NCBI RefSeq assembly: GCF_000146345.1
Contig: NZ_GL397071.1
Coordinates: 155,328-219,327 of the forward strand
DNA: 64,000 nucleotides
Direction: 5' to 3'
Origin: Peptoniphilus duerdenii ATCC BAA-1640
Lineage (GTDB): Bacteria; Bacillota; Clostridia; Tissierellales; Peptoniphilaceae
Position 1 is the stretch's first letter; each line of letters begins with the position of its first letter. The notes beneath the pieces were generated by a model that saw nothing but the letters and a program-made list of their open reading frames with translations, had not been told where the DNA came from and did no database searches. The position numbers and the translations under genes are program-made. Below, one piece after another: positions 61,862 to 64,000 of this stretch.

Positions 61862-62737
61862 TTAAAATGTATATTGAACGCCCTTATCTTGTAGTTGTCC
61901 AATTCTAGTATCTACTGATGGTTTTGCAAATTCAAAAAGCTTTATTCTATGAGGTCTGTTGTACTGTTTAGTTAGATCTAAATACTCACAAAGTTCATAT
62001 CCAAGTCCTATATCATTTATAAATTCATCCGCCTCATATGTCTTTTTATGCACAAAGGATTTTAGTAGTAGATTTGATATAAAAGTCCATACAGATAAAC
62101 AAAGTAGGGTAAATAAGAATAACATCGCTCCATCTCCAGCATCTGATCCGCCCAAAAATCTCTTTCTTCTACTACCTGTTAATGCATCTATAAAGCCTGA
62201 AAACATTAAGAAAAGACTTCCGAAGAAGATTATAATATTATTTCCAAGCAGTAATAGTATTGTGGAAGAACCTAGGTTAAACATTTTAAAAAGCTCACTC
62301 TTTACTTTAGCTTCCATTAAATTTGGATATTCCAATAACCCAGTAGATACAACCAATGTTTTTTGTCCGATTGCATATGCAAATGGATATTCCATTTCAG
62401 ATACATAGATGTTAATATCGTCACTTAACGCAACTTCAGCATTTTTTAAATCTTCGATATACTTTCTAATTGGCACCTCTATCAAACTTTTATATTCCGC
62501 TCTTTTTACTTGACTTGCGTTTAGTATCTTTCTACAAATAGCGCTACCAAAGGCATACATGAAAAGTGCTAATAACACATAGTTACTAAAGAGCATTTCA
62601 ATGAAAAAGCCTGCATCATCGGTGTTATCTGGAGAAATACCTACTATAATGACAAGTGGTAGTAGTATATATGCAATCACGCCATAATATTTGTTAATCC
62701 AAAGGTGCTTTAGATAATCTTTAATTTTAATTTTCAT
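61862..62737 (-). CDS. Membrane protein related to M48 peptidases, catalytic zinc site lost
   Basis: 291 residues from the ATG at 62737 (GGAGGG, six bases before; a longer frame starts at 62761 without a site). Two helices at about 18-35 and 48-68, more at about 155-185 and 205-225. The HtpX-like segment NIYVSEMEYPFAYAIGQKTL and VVSTGLLEY fits an M48 fold, but where HExxH should be there is SELFK (147-151): the Glu is retained and both His are lost. The downstream YEADEF (234-239) matches the third-ligand region, and PSVDTRIGQL matches the family C-terminus. So it is a likely pseudoprotease with a binding or regulatory role. Confidence 0.65.
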   Translation of the reverse strand: MKIKIKDYLKHLWINKYYGVIAYILLPLVIIVGISPDNTDDAGFFIEMLFSNYVLLALFMYAFGSAICRKILNASQVKRAEYKSLIEVPIRKYIEDLKNAEVALSDDINIYVSEMEYPFAYAIGQKTLVVSTGLLEYPNLMEAKVKSELFKMFNLGSSTILLLLGNNIIIFFGSLFLMFSGFIDALTGSRRKRFLGGSDAGDGAMLFLFTLLCLSVWTFISNLLLKSFVHKKTYEADEFINDIGLGYELCEYLDLTKQYNRPHRIKLFEFAKPSVDTRIGQLQDKGVQYTF

Positions 62738-62869
62738 TTTTCCCTCCGCTGTATTTTTCAAAATATTTCTGACTTTACTTTAACCCATTACCTATAAAAA
62801 ATCAATGTTTGACCAATATATTCGAATTACCTTTTTCATCGGAATCGACTTTGAGCTTTTATTTTTGAT

Positions 62870-63160
62870 TGGACCTAGATATATGTCAGATTCTTCGAAG
62901 CCCTAGCCGAAATCTTTGATTTCGTAGCAGGTCTCGTGCATAGTCCCAAAGAAGCCAAACACAGTGAAGGCCGATTTGAAGAACTCGACTGCCTCTCAGG
63001 GTGACTGTAGTTGGGAAGACTTTTGTAGCCTTCGGCTGTGGAAGCAAAATGCTTCCGCTACGGGATATTTATATGTGTTTAAAATTTCTTACGGCTTCGC
63101 CTGAGGAAAGTGAGTTTAGTTTCTAGGTTTATGGAAGCTGATTGCTTCCGCTACAAAATT
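62870..63160. repeat. Dispersed intergenic repeat, copy 4
   Basis: 62898-63006 match 61660-61767; 63036-63064 are the palindromic module; 63088-63155 are the third module. The order equals 219-339 and 12631-12749, so this is a composite element. The rest of 62762-62870 is AT-rich upstream sequence of the M48-like gene, with no further gene. Confidence 0.8.
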
Positions 63161-63202
63161 AAACCCTCCATTTAAGTAAAAGATATTTATTTAAAATAAA
63201 AA

Positions 63203-63222
63203 ACCCCTGTTAGTCCAGGGGT
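63203..63222 (-). terminator. Terminator after etfA
   Basis: ACCCCTG / CAGGGGT, 7-bp GC-rich stem, then six T on the minus strand. Confidence 0.88.
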
Positions 63223-63238
63223 CTTATAAAAAGTTTTT

Positions 63239-64000
63239 CTAGTTCACTTTCTTTTCTTCTCTTATTCTCTCTGATAGTAATGGAAGTATGGTGAATAGAT
63301 CTCCAACTATTCCATAGTTTGCAATTTTCATTATCTTTGCATCCTTGTCGCTATTTATGGCTATTATTAGTTCTGATTCTTTCATTCCATTGGTATGTTG
63401 TAATGCTCCAGAGATTCCAACTGCTATATATAGTTTTGGTTTTACGGTCTTACCTGTTACTCCTACTTGGAGACTCTTATCTGCCCATCCGTTATCTACT
63501 ATAGGTTTTGTAACTCCAAATTCTGCTCCTAGTGCCTTTGCAAAGTCCTTCACAACTTTTAGTCCTTCTTCGTCTTTTACTCCCATTCCTGCTGCGACGA
63601 TCACTTCTGCGTCTTCTAAGCTTAGATGTTCATGTTCTTCGTCCTTTACGAAGGAAAGTATTTTGTTAAGTGGACTTTCTACTTCAATCTTTTCTTCTAT
63701 TACTTCTGCTTTGTGTCCTTCATCGTGGAATAGTTCTACTCCGGTCTTGTTACCTACTGTTCCTATCTTAGGTGTGCTTGTGATTCTTATGTCTGATAAG
63801 AGTTTGCCGTCGAAGGTTGGTCTGATCCACATGATGTCAGATTTATCTTCTGTAAGTTTTATTTCTTGGCAATCTGCAACTAGTCCGATTTCTCTCTTAG
63901 CTGTGATTCTTCCGCCGATATCTCTTCCGTTTACTGATGATCCGATTAGCACTGCGTATGGTTCGTACTTGTCAATTAATTTATCTAGTGCATGGGCAGC
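63239..64000 (-). CDS. etfA: Electron transfer flavoprotein alpha subunit, 5' end beyond the window
   Basis: 254 codons of the C-terminal part; the frame runs off the window end and no start is visible. FAD-binding C-terminal motif (PKLYIAVGISGALQHTNGMK, then IAINSDKDAKIMKIANYGIV, GDLFTILPLL) is intact. EtfA forms the FAD-carrying dimer with EtfB and passes electrons from acyl-CoA or similar dehydrogenases, in anaerobes often by bifurcation. etfB and a dehydrogenase probably lie further upstream (beyond 64000). Only a GTG internal to the frame (63952) could be mistaken for a start. Confidence 0.93.
   Translation of the reverse strand, partial: AAHALDKLIDKYEPYAVLIGSSVNGRDIGGRITAKREIGLVADCQEIKLTEDKSDIMWIRPTFDGKLLSDIRITSTPKIGTVGNKTGVELFHDEGHKAEVIEEKIEVESPLNKILSFVKDEEHEHLSLEDAEVIVAAGMGVKDEEGLKVVKDFAKALGAEFGVTKPIVDNGWADKSLQVGVTGKTVKPKLYIAVGISGALQHTNGMKESELIIAINSDKDAKIMKIANYGIVGDLFTILPLLSERIREEKKVN

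Noticed and set aside
1-64000. tRNA, rRNA, tmRNA or SRP RNA genes
   Set aside because: I found no cloverleaf with CCA-end and TTCGA arm or conserved rRNA sequence; short TTCGAC motifs in the repeats are not tRNA T-arms.

Overview
The window looks like chromosome from a low-GC, Gram-positive anaerobe of the Bacillota (Clostridia/Tissierellia; a Peptoniphilaceae-like organism is my best guess). The pointers are AT-rich sequence, strong AGGAGG ribosome binding sites with frequent TTG/GTG starts, zinc-type S14, SLH-domain and copper-amine-oxidase-N surface proteins, WhiA next to HPr, GntP/PdxA2/DUF1537 acid-sugar genes and a butyrate-type electron-transfer flavoprotein. I saw no rRNA, tRNA, CRISPR array, phage or transposase gene. 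Genus is inference; no 16S is present.

Layout. 1-420: dispersed repeat. 433-1023 (+): small secreted SLH protein. 1095-1892 (-): GNAT_C-type acyltransferase. 2044-11921 (-): one long transcription unit murA - oppABCDF - membrane protein - recD2 - comFC, joining cell-wall synthesis, oligopeptide import and DNA metabolism. 11922-12848: repeats and long inverted repeats. 12849-26628 (-): complete S10-spc-alpha ribosomal protein cluster (rpsJ to rplQ with secY, adk, a KOW protein, infA, rpoA; no map), driven from a clear promoter at about 26812-26840 through a ~175-nt leader that can fold into several helices. 27246-32015 (-): ilvD-family dehydratase, GntP permease and a PrpR-like regulator whose central ATPase has decayed. 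32061-41090 (-): dnaE - pfkA - FAD oxidoreductase - trmL - HAD phosphatase - DraG hydrolase - lipoprotein. 41241-42435 (-): whiA and HPr. 42816-45420 (+): MoxR-type AAA+ ATPase with a VWA protein. 45585-46466 (+): LytTR regulator with its DUF3021 membrane partner, preceded by a 21-bp-spaced direct repeat. 46532-50222 (-): probable D-threonate/D-erythronate catabolic operon (DUF1537 kinase, PdxA2, GntP). 50344-53419: divergent SLH and copper-amine-oxidase-N surface proteins. 53628-55034 (+): SPASM-like radical SAM enzyme behind a perfect palindrome. 55259-56789 (+): DUF2089 regulator and DUF4097 (YvlB/LiaX-like) protein. 56858-61064 (-): MacB-type ABC ATPase, CARDB/COG1361 surface protein, FtsX permease. 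61065-63238: repeats around an M48-like membrane protein that lost its zinc ligands. 63239-64000 (-): 3' part of etfA.

Patterns of note: a family of composite intergenic repeats at four separate loci, always outside genes and partly forming long hairpins; a structured rpsJ leader; two acid-sugar modules; several degenerate enzyme-derived proteins (PrpR-like AAA, M48-like); and envelope-stress type pairs (LytTR/DUF3021, DUF2089/DUF4097, ABC/CARDB/FtsX). No single locus is plainly a new defence or mobile system. The best candidates for something undescribed are the S10 leader RNA, the dispersed repeats, the MoxR-VWA pair and the SPASM-like radical SAM gene with its operator.
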